Positions 49,637 to 60,000 of a stretch of DNA of 64,000 nt are shown one piece after another (within the stretch, counting starts at the first letter, position 1; each line of letters starts with the position of its first letter). A program made the translations under genes and the position numbers. This DNA is from Leishmania mexicana MHOM/GT/2001/U1103. Lineage: Eukaryota > Euglenozoa > Kinetoplastea > Trypanosomatida > Trypanosomatidae. The notes beneath the pieces are model-generated. The model searched no databases. It was not told the DNA's origin and saw only the letters and a program-made list of their open reading frames with translations. The stretch is taken from NCBI RefSeq assembly GCF_000234665.1, contig NC_018330.1, positions 434,001-498,000 of the forward strand, read 5' to 3'.

Positions 49637-51964
49637 ATGGGCAGTGCCTGTTCCTGTGGCGAGGATGCCAGGCATCACCGCGAGAACCACAAGAATCGGA
49701 TCAACCCGACCGAGACCTACGACAAGTGGCAGCAGAAGATGCTGCTCGACATCGGCGCCGACCCGCTTGCCGTCATCCGAGATTTCCCACGCATGACGGT
49801 GTTTGTGCACACGAAGACGTGCTGCAACTTCGTGCCCGATTGCTACAGCCCAATCAGTGGCAGCGAGCCCGCGGCGTCGAGCAGGAAGCCGCAGCAGCAG
49901 GAGCAGCCACGACTAGAGTCACCTTTTAACCCACTTGCCCCTCGGAACAGAGCCCAGCCACATTCGCGTGTAGCTGCCGACGCCGCTGGTACCGCAGATA
50001 TCGAGGGAGAGTCAAAGCAGCAGCAGCGCCGCCGCAAGCGTATGGAGAAGGCCAGCGGCTCAGCGCTGCGCGTGGATGCATCCACCGGGCCTAGTGCTAA
50101 CGCTGACACCAGTGCCTCATGGGTCTCACCGACGGCGTCGCCGTTACTGGCGCCTCACCCCCCTCCCGACCTGATGGCGCGCGGCAGTGATGGGGCTCAG
50201 CGTTCTGGCCTTCAAGAGCCATCCTGCGACGGGAACGCTTTCGCCGCTCGCATGCAACGTGTGCGAGAGACGGTGCTGCTGTTGTCGGAGCTGTGCAACG
50301 AGCGTGCGACGTTCGGTGCCTCCTTCGAGAGCGCATGGAACCGCCTTGTAGTGCACGGCAGCGTTGGTGGCCGCGCCGACAACCTGGACAGCAACGCGGC
50401 AGGCGAGTCCGCTCCTGTGGCGCCGCAACATGGCCGCCCGCTGCCCGCTTCCAAAACATTTCGGAATCAGCCCATCACGCTTGACGTACATCAAGTCCTG
50501 TTAAATGCTTGTTTAGACAGCGGCATGCTGATGCTCTTGGACGACGCCAACTCGACTGCGGCTCTCGTGTCCGCGCTGCACGGCGCCGCCCAGCCACGGA
50601 TCAGCGGGAGCGTGCCGGCGCCTTTGCCATTGCAGTCTTGTACACCACTAGGGCTGGTGAACCGTCTCTCTCCGCCGGACACATCAAGTGCAACTGGACT
50701 CGCTGCTGGCGGAGCAACTCGATCAAAGTGCAGCACTGTCAATAGCGACAGCCAGCAACAGCGGAGCCGAGAGTCTGCAGCCGCCAGCACGTCGAGCACC
50801 CCCGCATCTATGGTGCGTGCCACTCGAATCACCCCCCAGGCCACCGCCAGCTCCACCGCCGCCCTCATTGCGACGTCGAGCCGCTACGTTGTGCGCAGCG
50901 CCACCTTCCATCTCATGCAGTTCGCTACACAAGGGGTAATGTTCTTCCCGGTGCAGCGGCTTAAGCACGTTCTGTGGATGCCGTGGTCCTCGCACATGCA
51001 AGACAGGGCGTGGACGATCCACTTCCACGTAAAGGATGCGACACCGGAGGACTTGATGGCGCGCAGGCAGCATCATCTCAAGACGCTTTTCAACACCTCA
51101 GAGTCCGCTCTGTTGCCGAGCGCAGACTCGGCGGCGGTGGTGGCGGGAGCAGGGGCGGATGGTCACCGAGACTTACTCTCGACGGCTCTCCCATCAACGG
51201 TCGGCACCACCGACGCGGACGGGTGGAAACCGCCTGCTATTTCCGGCGCCGATGCGAGCGCGGACGGATGGCACGACCCCTGTGGAGCGAGCGTCGGTGA
51301 CGGCATGCACAAGAGCAAGATCATTGTGGTCCACCACTTTCAGACGGGACGGCACTACGTCGAGGACAGCGAGCGCAAGACGACACCGGTGTATGAGCTG
51401 GACTGGGCATGCAGCATTTGGGTCGACCAAGACACCCTGCTGAAGGCGTTTGCGCCGTACCAGGGGTACGCTGTCGCTGCGAGGAATGCGGCAGCGGCTT
51501 CGCCGTTGGTCCCTTGTTTGCCGTCGCGGAACTCGTCTTTGGTGCAGGAGATGACCATTGAGGCTGCCTCTGTGGTCTCGCATCCGCACCAGCACCTGTG
51601 CGACGACGATAACTACGAGACTGTCAACGTGGACGCGTCACCGTCGGTCACGGCGTCAGACAACGTCTCTGAAACTGCGTTCCCACGCAGGCCGGTAGTG
51701 GTGCCAGACGCTACGCTTCACCCAGAACTAATCGCCATGGACGTTGGCGTGTTCACGGCACAGCAGCCGCAGCTGCTGCAGCGCGAGGTGTTGCGTGCCT
51801 CTGTAGAGGTTCTTGCCGCCCGAATGGCGAAGCCGCCTCTCACGTTCTGCATGGTCTCCTCCACGTGGCGCAAGCGCAAGGAGGAGATTGACTACGTGTT
51901 GAAGCAACAGTACAACGTGCAACTGATGCAGGTGAATGAGCTGCCCAAGAAGCTGCTTTATTAG
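49637..51964 (+). CDS. Putative myristoylated/palmitoylated unknown protein, 775 aa
   Basis: The N-terminus MGSACSC has Gly2 and Ser/Cys at 5-7, the pattern for N-myristoylation with adjacent palmitoylation that targets trypanosomatid proteins to flagellar or pocket membranes. Residues 1-75 form a conserved-looking head with several Cys (KTCCNFVPDC near 58-67). Ser/Ala/Gln-rich linkers follow. Folded-looking segments include VRSATFHLMQFATQGVMFFP (about 417-436) and the adjoining RAWTIHFHVKDATPEDLMAR region, then IIVVHHFQTGRHYVED (about 561-576) and ELDWACSIWVD. The basic C-terminus ends in LPKKLLY. I do not recognise a domain family. The start at 49637 gives the acylation motif and is the first ATG after the acceptor; the non-ATG extension upstream (from 49586) would destroy that motif. 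Confidence 0.82.
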   Translation: MGSACSCGEDARHHRENHKNRINPTETYDKWQQKMLLDIGADPLAVIRDFPRMTVFVHTKTCCNFVPDCYSPISGSEPAASSRKPQQQEQPRLESPFNPLAPRNRAQPHSRVAADAAGTADIEGESKQQQRRRKRMEKASGSALRVDASTGPSANADTSASWVSPTASPLLAPHPPPDLMARGSDGAQRSGLQEPSCDGNAFAARMQRVRETVLLLSELCNERATFGASFESAWNRLVVHGSVGGRADNLDSNAAGESAPVAPQHGRPLPASKTFRNQPITLDVHQVLLNACLDSGMLMLLDDANSTAALVSALHGAAQPRISGSVPAPLPLQSCTPLGLVNRLSPPDTSSATGLAAGGATRSKCSTVNSDSQQQRSRESAAASTSSTPASMVRATRITPQATASSTAALIATSSRYVVRSATFHLMQFATQGVMFFPVQRLKHVLWMPWSSHMQDRAWTIHFHVKDATPEDLMARRQHHLKTLFNTSESALLPSADSAAVVAGAGADGHRDLLSTALPSTVGTTDADGWKPPAISGADASADGWHDPCGASVGDGMHKSKIIVVHHFQTGRHYVEDSERKTTPVYELDWACSIWVDQDTLLKAFAPYQGYAVAARNAAAASPLVPCLPSRNSSLVQEMTIEAASVVSHPHQHLCDDDNYETVNVDASPSVTASDNVSETAFPRRPVVVPDATLHPELIAMDVGVFTAQQPQLLQREVLRASVEVLAARMAKPPLTFCMVSSTWRKRKEEIDYVLKQQYNVQLMQVNELPKKLLY

Positions 51965-52508
51965 CCCTGACAGCTGCTCTTTGCCTGCCTGCTCCCGTCC
52001 TTAAGTAGGGGAAAAAGGGCAGCCGGCCACCTTCACGAACACGTTCATACACCCCCCGCCCCCTCCCACCCCTCCCTCCCATACCACTTCATCCCTCTCT
52101 CTTGACGTTCCTTGTCACACATGTATATATGTGTGTGTGAGCATGTGTCCGTGTCTTTGCGCCTGTGCGTGTGGGCACACATATTCCTCCCTGCGAGAAG
52201 GATGATGTCGAAGGGCGTCCCCGGGTCTCATACATGTCCACATGTGTATTTATACGTGTGTGTGTGTATAAAATCAGAAGAAAAATATATTTGGCTGCGG
52301 CTTGCTTTTCATCGCCTGATCACCGTGACAGTCGACTGACGCAACTAAAGACGATGCCGATCTCCCCCACCACCCTTTGTTATTCATACCTCACAGCAGG
52401 CGCCGGGTCTGTGTGTGTGTATGTGTGTGGGGGGGGGGGGGTATTCGCATTTGCTTCTCCCTTTTCCCCTCTCTCCCCGTCTTCATCGTCTTTGTCATCC
52501 TCTGGTGC

Positions 52509-52534
52509 GTGTGTGTGTGTGTGTGTGTGTGTGT
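52509..52534 (+). repeat. (TG)n microsatellite
   Basis: About thirteen TG/GT units. Confidence 0.9.
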
Positions 52535-52899
52535 TTGTGTGCCTGCGTGCGTGTTCTCTCTTTTATCTTCCTCGTCTAGGCCTTCGGCATCGTCACCACC
52601 GTGGCTCCTCTGTCCACGCGACCGCCCTTCCCCCCCCCCGCCCGCCCCGCCCCGCCCCGCCTTTTTTGGTTTCATTGGCGCTTGCCTTTCTGATGTGTTC
52701 TGCCCCTTGTAGATTTGAGCATGTTACTTTTCCCTGCTCGTCGCTTCTGTGGTTTTCCACTTCGGCTTCTTCTTGCGTCGTCGTTGTCGTCGATGGATGT
52801 GCAGCGCGTCTGTGTGCGTGCGACTGCGCAGCCGAACTCGTGTGTGTCATCGTTGGTTTCTCTCGCTCTCTCTACTCGTCCTTTTGCCCTCATCGACGA

Positions 52900-53450
52900 G
52901 AGGGCGGACGCGCATCTCTCAGTTCGTGGTGTCGCAGGGGCCAGCGCCCATCCTGTGGGTGGGAGGGGGAAGCCCACCAGCCCCCACCCCACCCCTCACT
53001 TCCTCGTGCCATCCAGTGTCGAACCACTCCTGGTGGTGACACGGCCAGGGCACCTACGGTGTGGAGAGGTCAGTGCGATGCGTTGGCACGGATGCCGGCG
53101 GTCAATCCCTGGACGGCGTAGCGTCGGTGCGGCCCGCAGCCGTGACCATGCCTGTGCCATCCATGCGATGGGTGAGGTGCCAGCGTGGTTCCAACGCACC
53201 TCACCCGGACCCCACACTGCCTACTGCTGGGGAGGCTGAGTCGACCCGCGGAGCGGGTGGGCGGGTAGAGTTTTGGGTCAGGGGCCGTCCACAGATGGCT
53301 GGGCCGGCGCACTGCTGTGATGCGTGTCAACGGCTGCGTTGCACCACGCGATGGGGTGCCTGTGACAGGGCCGGTAGAGTGGAGCTTAGCGCATGCTGTC
53401 TGGCAGAGAAAATGGGCTTACGGTGCAGCAAAGCAAAAACCTATCCTCTG
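52900..53450 (+). repeat. SIDER2-like degenerate retroposon, copy B
   Basis: Second copy of the repeat found at 29075-29590, in the same orientation and about 935 bp downstream of the stop codon of the acylated-protein gene. The two cores are about 97% identical by eye. Between the CATCTCTCAG start and the core, this copy has a longer C/A-rich segment (about 52940-53010) than copy A, indicating an indel. The right end is A-rich (AGAGAAAATGG, then AAGCAAAAAC). Boundaries are approximate. Confidence 0.7.
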
Positions 53451-56400
53451 GACTTGATTACATCTCTCTAGGTCGTGCCGATGTGCATGTTGGCCTACCT
53501 ACATATATGTACATATATACATATACCGTGGCGAAGGCCCACTTTGAGGGGCGAAGGCGGTCAACTCACTCACGCGCTCTCCGTCTCTCCTCCTCAGCGT
53601 TTTTCGCTTCTTCCCTGAACCAGCGAGTGAGTGTGCGCCGGACCCTCTGGCCTTCGAACTGTTGAGTGTCGCGCCTCTGTGCGCCTCCCTCACGCCATAG
53701 CGGTGCGGCGGGATCTCGGAAGCGATCGACTTGGCCTTTGCCTGTTCAGTGGAAGCGCCCACTTTGCTATGTCCCGCCACTGCTGCCTATCGCTTCGATT
53801 TTCTCTTCGAAAACGGTCGCCAGGTGACCTCATGGGCCCCCTCCCCCTCTCCCGTCATTTTCAGTGTCCGCGTCGTCAGAGTAGGCCCCGCCCACCCGCG
53901 ACCCCCTTCGCGTCTGCACCCGGTGAGGCAGGAAGGCGGAAGGATGAGTGGCACCGCACGCTCGCCAGCATGCAAGCGCAGGCATACGCGCGTATCTGTG
54001 CGCGTGTACTAAAGACGCGCTCTAACCCTGCCGGCATGACCCTCTCGGTGTGTGTAGGCGGCACGTCCACACACACACACAGACACACACGAGCGGCCCC
54101 AGCAGCTGGATCGAATGGGGACGGATGCGCCGAGCTCGCCTGGCGGCCTCAGTGCTCTTTTCTCGCCCTCGCCCCATCTCTACCCCCTCCCGCTCTCGCA
54201 CGCTGGAGCAGCCAAGCAAGTGTTTTAGATGTATATGTGTGTCTGTGTGGTGGTGGCCAGGGTGCTTGGCACGGCTTTGAGGCCTGAAGTATAGAAACGG
54301 CATACGAAGCAGCCTCGATCAGACGAGAATTGCTGCACCCGAAAGGCCATCTCTCCGCTCTCCCCTCTTCCCCGTGCTTCAGTGTCATCTGCCTTCTCTG
54401 CCCGCATTGTCTCCCTCCCTCAAGCACGTGCTCACACCTGCTCCCCCACCCTCCCCTCTCTCTCTCATGCTCCTCGGTTTCTTCCATACATTCGCCTCTC
54501 AGTCCCTCCCCCTCGCATTTTACGGTTTCGTTTTTTTGTTTTTCGTCGTTGTTGTGTCGGTGGTGGTTGGTGGTGGCGCCTACATTTTTATCTGCTCACG
54601 TTACCGTTGGTAGCACACGTCCTGTCGCTATGGCGAATCTTCTCCTATGCCCTTTCCCCTCCTCTTCTTCCTCCCCCACCTCTCCATGCGCATCGCGACT
54701 CTCTCTTTCTCTATAAATATATACATGTATGTGTGTGCATATATATATGTACTCGTCCGTTGCCCTGCGCCGTCCTCCCTCCCTCCCCTCTCCGTTGTGT
54801 GCGTTGCTGCTGCCGCCTCACGTCTTCGTTTTTTGTGTGTGTGTTCAACAATTTCGGTGACGGTATGCATGTGTGTGTGTGTGTGTGTCTGCATGAAGAG
54901 GAGAGCGGGAGGAGGTGCACGGTGCAAAGTGAAAGGTTTGCGCTTCTTCGTCTATGGTCGACTGTTGTCTTTATAGTTGCTTGCCTCTGCTGATAAGCTT
55001 GCTCTGTGCGTGTTGTGCCGTCGTGCGAAGCCTATGCCGCGGCACTCCTCCTACGACGACGGCATTGGTGCGTGTAGCTTTTCTGCCCTCTAACTTCACC
55101 TCTCGCTTCCCTCCGTGGCACACACACACACACCCTCTCACACACACAGACGCACCTCTTACTACTTTCTCCCTCGTGCCATCGCTCTGTTGACGCCTCC
55201 GCGTCGGTGTAGGCAGCCAGTGTCTGTCCTCCTGCCCATTACCTGTCACCCATCGCATCGTTCACGCTTTGTTTGGATTCTCTCTCTCTATGCTCTTGTG
55301 TGTGTGTGGTCGTGTGTCTGTGCGCATGACTTCACAATGACGAATCCCGAGGAGGCTACACGCACATTGTAGCTGCGTGTATAGGCAGACGTGTGCGTGC
55401 GTCTGTGGATAGAACGCTCTGTCTGCGGGGAGGTTGGTGGAGTGGGGGGGGGGGCGTTCTATCAGGAGTGCTGACATCCATGATGGTGTGCCTCCCTTTG
55501 TGATATCTAGTGTATGTGTGTGTGAGTGTGCGAAGGATAACCGTAACCAAGAATCCTCTCGCCAAACGATCGAAAAAAAAACGGAAAAAAAAGTAGCGGA
55601 ATGACGTGAGGTCGAGAAGCAAGTCAAACCACGCAGGGCGATGGTGATGGTGGTCTTTGAATGCAGCAGGGTGAGGGGGGCATGTCTGCTTGTGAAAGTG
55701 ATTGGTCCATATATGTTGGCTTCTGCGGTATACTGCTTTGTGCTGACGCTGTCTTCGGGAGTGTGGAACCTCCCTCCCCACCCCCCTTCTCTCCCAGATG
55801 TCCTGTGCTCAGCTCCTCCCTCCTTCGCCTCTCTCTCTAACTCATCAGCGTACAACATCGCCGATTCACAGCGGCGCGAAGCACTCTCGAAGCAAACAAA
55901 ACAGGCCAAAGGACTAAAACGCAAACAAGCTGGCATCTGCACTCTCGTGTGCCCCACACGCGCTCTATCTCCCTCTTCCTCGACTCACCCACAGAGACAC
56001 GCGCACGCGCAAACAGGCGAAGCGAGGCGAAACCAGCTGAAGATTCCACTACCACCATCATCGCCGCCTCGCCTCACCACCACCAACCCCTCCCTCCTCT
56101 ACTCTGTCACCCCCCCCCTCTCCATGTGGAAGGACTTAGTGGAGCCTGGTGCTCTGACAGCTGCCGCTTGCTGACCGTCGTGTCTTCTCGTTTTCGTTTT
56201 GTTTTCACCCTCATCTCCGACCCGCCTTCCCGCTCGCACGCATACACACACAGCCCTTTCCCTCTGGTAACCAGGAGGCGGAAACTGGCAGAGGTGCTCA
56301 CGCCCCCCTCCCAAGCCGCTGCCGCCCTCCCCACTCTCCCTCGAATTCGCTTCGTCGGGGCTGACGTGTGTTCTTGTCGCGCTTCTCGATTTCCTTCATC

Positions 56401-57003
56401 GCTGAGACTCTCCCTTTTGTTTTCCGGTTTTCTTGTGTACTGGCGTCTGCGTACCTGTCTGTGCCTCTGTGCCTCTGTGTGTGTGCTCTCCCCCACCCAC
56501 ACTTTGAAAATCGAGAAGGGCAAAGACGCAAAACAGGCGCAGTCACATCCCCCTTCACTTTCTTCCCCTCCCACACACACACACACGGATTCACGCACAG
56601 GCACACATCAACACAGGTATCATCTCTCCCACGCACGTAAAACGTGTGATGCTGCGTCCTTCTCGTTTTGTTATTCCTTTGTTTTCTCGCCTTTGAATCA
56701 CGTGCATATCTCTATCCGTTGGCCTGCCTGTGTGTGACTGTGTGTGTGTGTAGCCGGGTGCACGCGTCACCTCGCCCTTTTAGCCTTGTTGTTATCCTCG
56801 AAGAGCACCCTCGAGCACTTGGCCTCGGTGTTGTAGTTGATCGGTACACAAGTGCCGCACCCCACCTGAACCCCGTCATCATCATCGTCTTTCACCCGGC
56901 TCCTCCCTCCCCCCACCAACATACCCCCACTTGTCTGCCGTCAATTATTCTGTCTCTCCTCACCCTCTCACTCCCCCACCCACTCCTTTCCACCCTCGAC
57001 GCG

Positions 57004-60000
57004 ATGCCGGCGTGTCCTGATTGCGGGCTTGTGTTTGACTCCCTCCACAATGTGCAAATACACCGTCGGTCAGGCTCGTGCTGGATGCAGTCGTTAGGAG
57101 CCCCGGCCGCTAGCCCAGTGCTGCAGCCTATGGCCTGCGCCTCCGGCTGTCCGGTTACGCCGGCCACCAACATGTCGGGCCATGTGAGCAACATCAGCTC
57201 TGGCGGCTACAGCCACCGGAAAGGTGGCTGTGACATGCAGAGTACACCAGTGCACCCCGCAGCAGCCACACAAGTGCCTTGCATGAATCCCATAGAGCGT
57301 GAGACTGAGCAAGCGCTGGCCATTCAGCGCCATCAGCAAACCGTCAACATGGCGGAGCGGGAGCGCATGCTGCTTGAACAGCAGGTGAACCTGGTTTTGC
57401 CGGCGCGTCAAGCGCAGCTGCAGCAGTCGCAGCAGGCGCTGAAGGATCAGCTGCTTCAGATGAAGCTGCAGCTCTTCACGAACCAGCAGCAGCAGCAGTC
57501 TACCAGCAACATGGACATGGAATACCTGCGAAATGAAATGGTGGCGATGCGCGGCGCTCTCTCCTCGATGAGCATGAACTGCACCTCTAGCAGCGACCCT
57601 GGCCTGCCAAGGCGGAAGCCCCACAAGCCGCAGCAGCGGAAAGCAACGTCAGCGCACACGAGGAATGTCCGCAGGAGGCCCCAGCACGGAAGCCACATCG
57701 ACGAGGTCGATTCTTGGGGGAGTCTTGATGACATCCTCTGCAGTGACGAGTATGGCGGCGACCGCGCTGAAGCTTGCGATGAGGATTCAAGTGGCCGTAG
57801 CCCCTCACCGCGAAACGTCCGCCTCTTCACCCCGACGCCGTCGCAGAAAATCCATAGCGCGCTGAAACGCATGCAAGCTGAGATTCGCAGCTTGCGAGCT
57901 ATAAGTGCCGCCCGCGTGGAGCCGGCGCTCCCCAGCGCCCCGATGGAGCCGGCGTTCCCTACCGCCTCGATATTGGAGCCGGGCCTGCACTTGCTCAAGC
58001 TTGCCGCCCTCGAAGGCGTCGACCTTGCCATCCCTCTCGACGAGGTGGATGTGTCGATCAAGGTTTACTACATGTCGCACGGGCACAACGAGTATCTGCT
58101 CGAGCCCTATCTCGAGCGCAGCTACCCACGGCGCCCCCCACCGTTAGTCCGTCATGACCCCAACACAATGCTGTTTACGGTTCCGCCGCTGGAGTTCATC
58201 GTGCACTCGCCGAAAGAAATGGTCGTGTTCGTGCTGCAGGTGTTTTACCGCGGCCGGCTGCTCTGTTGGGCCACCGTCTTCGCGAAATCCACCGGCAGCT
58301 TCTCGGAGGGCATTCGCCACAGCTGCTACGACCTCGCCAAGGCCCTGCAGACACCTGGTGGTATGATCCCCGAGGCGAGCGTGTCAGGCTACATCGAGAC
58401 CGACTCGCTGGACGTTCTGCAGCACGCCGAGTCGGTCCTGAACCGGAGCGCCGTTAGCTTCAGTGCTCGCTCCGGCTCTCCGATCCCGCAGAGGCAGCAT
58501 GCACAGCTACCTGGACTACCACCACTGCCGCCGCCACCTCTAGGACAGCCGCTGCTACCCGGCATGCCTGGTTGCGAGGGGCCCTTTTTACCGCCCACGT
58601 CAGGCGGCAACATGATGCTGCTGCAACCGACCAAGGGACCCGTCGCACACTTTATCCTCCCTCCGCCGACGGGGGTGTCGATCTTGGAGTGGAACCAAGA
58701 AGTGGTGAAGCACCTCAAGAAGATACAGAAACCCCCGCCGAGCAAGGCCACCGCACCGGCGGCGAAAAAGGGTGGCGCCAACGGTAAGCGTGGCAGCAAC
58801 TGGAAGCCAGCGTCGCCGCTGGGTCGGCGGCAGGTGATGAGCAGCAGCAGCAGCGATAGCAGCATACAATCGTTCTCTCCACTTTCCTCCACGAGTATAT
58901 CGCAACCCACCTCCAACAGCAGCCCCTTGAGAGACCCCCCGCTTCCTATTCACGGCCAGGTCGAGATCATCGGAGAAGACATAAGCAAGTATCCTCCTGT
59001 CAAGAGGCAGCAGCAGCAGCAGCAACGTCGTAGCCACCGTAGTGCCGTGCACTTTGCAAAGGCCGTCTTGAAGGATGCGTCCACTGGGGAGGTACCCGCG
59101 GCAAAGTCGCCTACAATGCCCATTCAAAAGCCGCAGGAGGCCGCGAAAGTGTCCACGGTCGCCGTGTTGGCGAAGGAGCCGCTCTCATCTGATGTGTCGC
59201 CATCCCAGACGCACACGCCGCCGTCGTCGACGAACGCCTCCATCGCCACATTAGCAGCCACGGAAGCCACAGCTGAGAAGCTGCCTGGCAATCCCAAGTC
59301 AGCGATGGCTAGTACTTTGTCGCCATGCGTTCCTTCCACAGACAATCAACCCGCCGCCCCCCAAGCCGCAACACCGCCGCCGGAAACATGCAAAGTTCCT
59401 CGGGAAGACATCCCACTGGTCGAGCGCAGCCGTCTGCGCGTTTTGACGGACCCGCAGGGCAATCTTGCGGTGCCGCCAAACTACAAGCTGAACCCCAGCA
59501 ACCCACCTTGCGTGAACTTCGACAAGCTCTACGCTACAGCCGACCCGCCTGTGAACCCATGCGTGCTGCTTGGTCTCTCGAAGCCGACAGATACGCCGCC
59601 AGCGACGCTGAAGGTGCCTGGGCACGGCCCGAATGGAAACACGGTCGATATCTTTGTGGACGGTGTATCTGGCGTCCCGCTCGGCGCGGTGTGCTCGCGT
59701 GTGCTGGTGTACATCACCGACGAGTTGGACCTCGACACCGGTGCCCCTCGGAACCCACTTCACGACCCTCGTGTCTTCATGCGGAAGCCGGATCTCATTG
59801 CCTATCAGAACCTCACCTCGAGCAGCATCGAGCCCAAGTTTGAGGCGAAGATGAGCTCCAACGCTGGCGATCAAACGCACGCCGTCGTCATTGTGGAATA
59901 CATCAACGGCAGCCAGGAGTCACCCATCGTGCTTGGCCACTGCTGCTTGCCGATTAACAAGCGCTTCTTTGCAGGCAACTTCGTGGCGCGCCTGAAGCTC

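Larger units (their letters stand above)
51965..57003. other. 5-kb intergenic region containing a SIDER-like repeat
   Basis: No gene is supported. It contains the repeat at 52900-53450, a G run at 52429-52440, a (TG)n run at 52509-52534, CA runs at 54068-54080 and 55121-55133, poly-A-like runs near 55574-55590 and long C/T tracts. AGs at 56752-56753 and 56782-56783 are candidate acceptors for the next gene, and the leader after them has no ATG. Confidence 0.55.

Noticed and set aside
56668..57003. 112-codon extension of the CCDC17-like gene
   Set aside because: No ATG lies between the candidate acceptors and 57004, and the zinc finger begins at residue 4 from the ATG at 57004.
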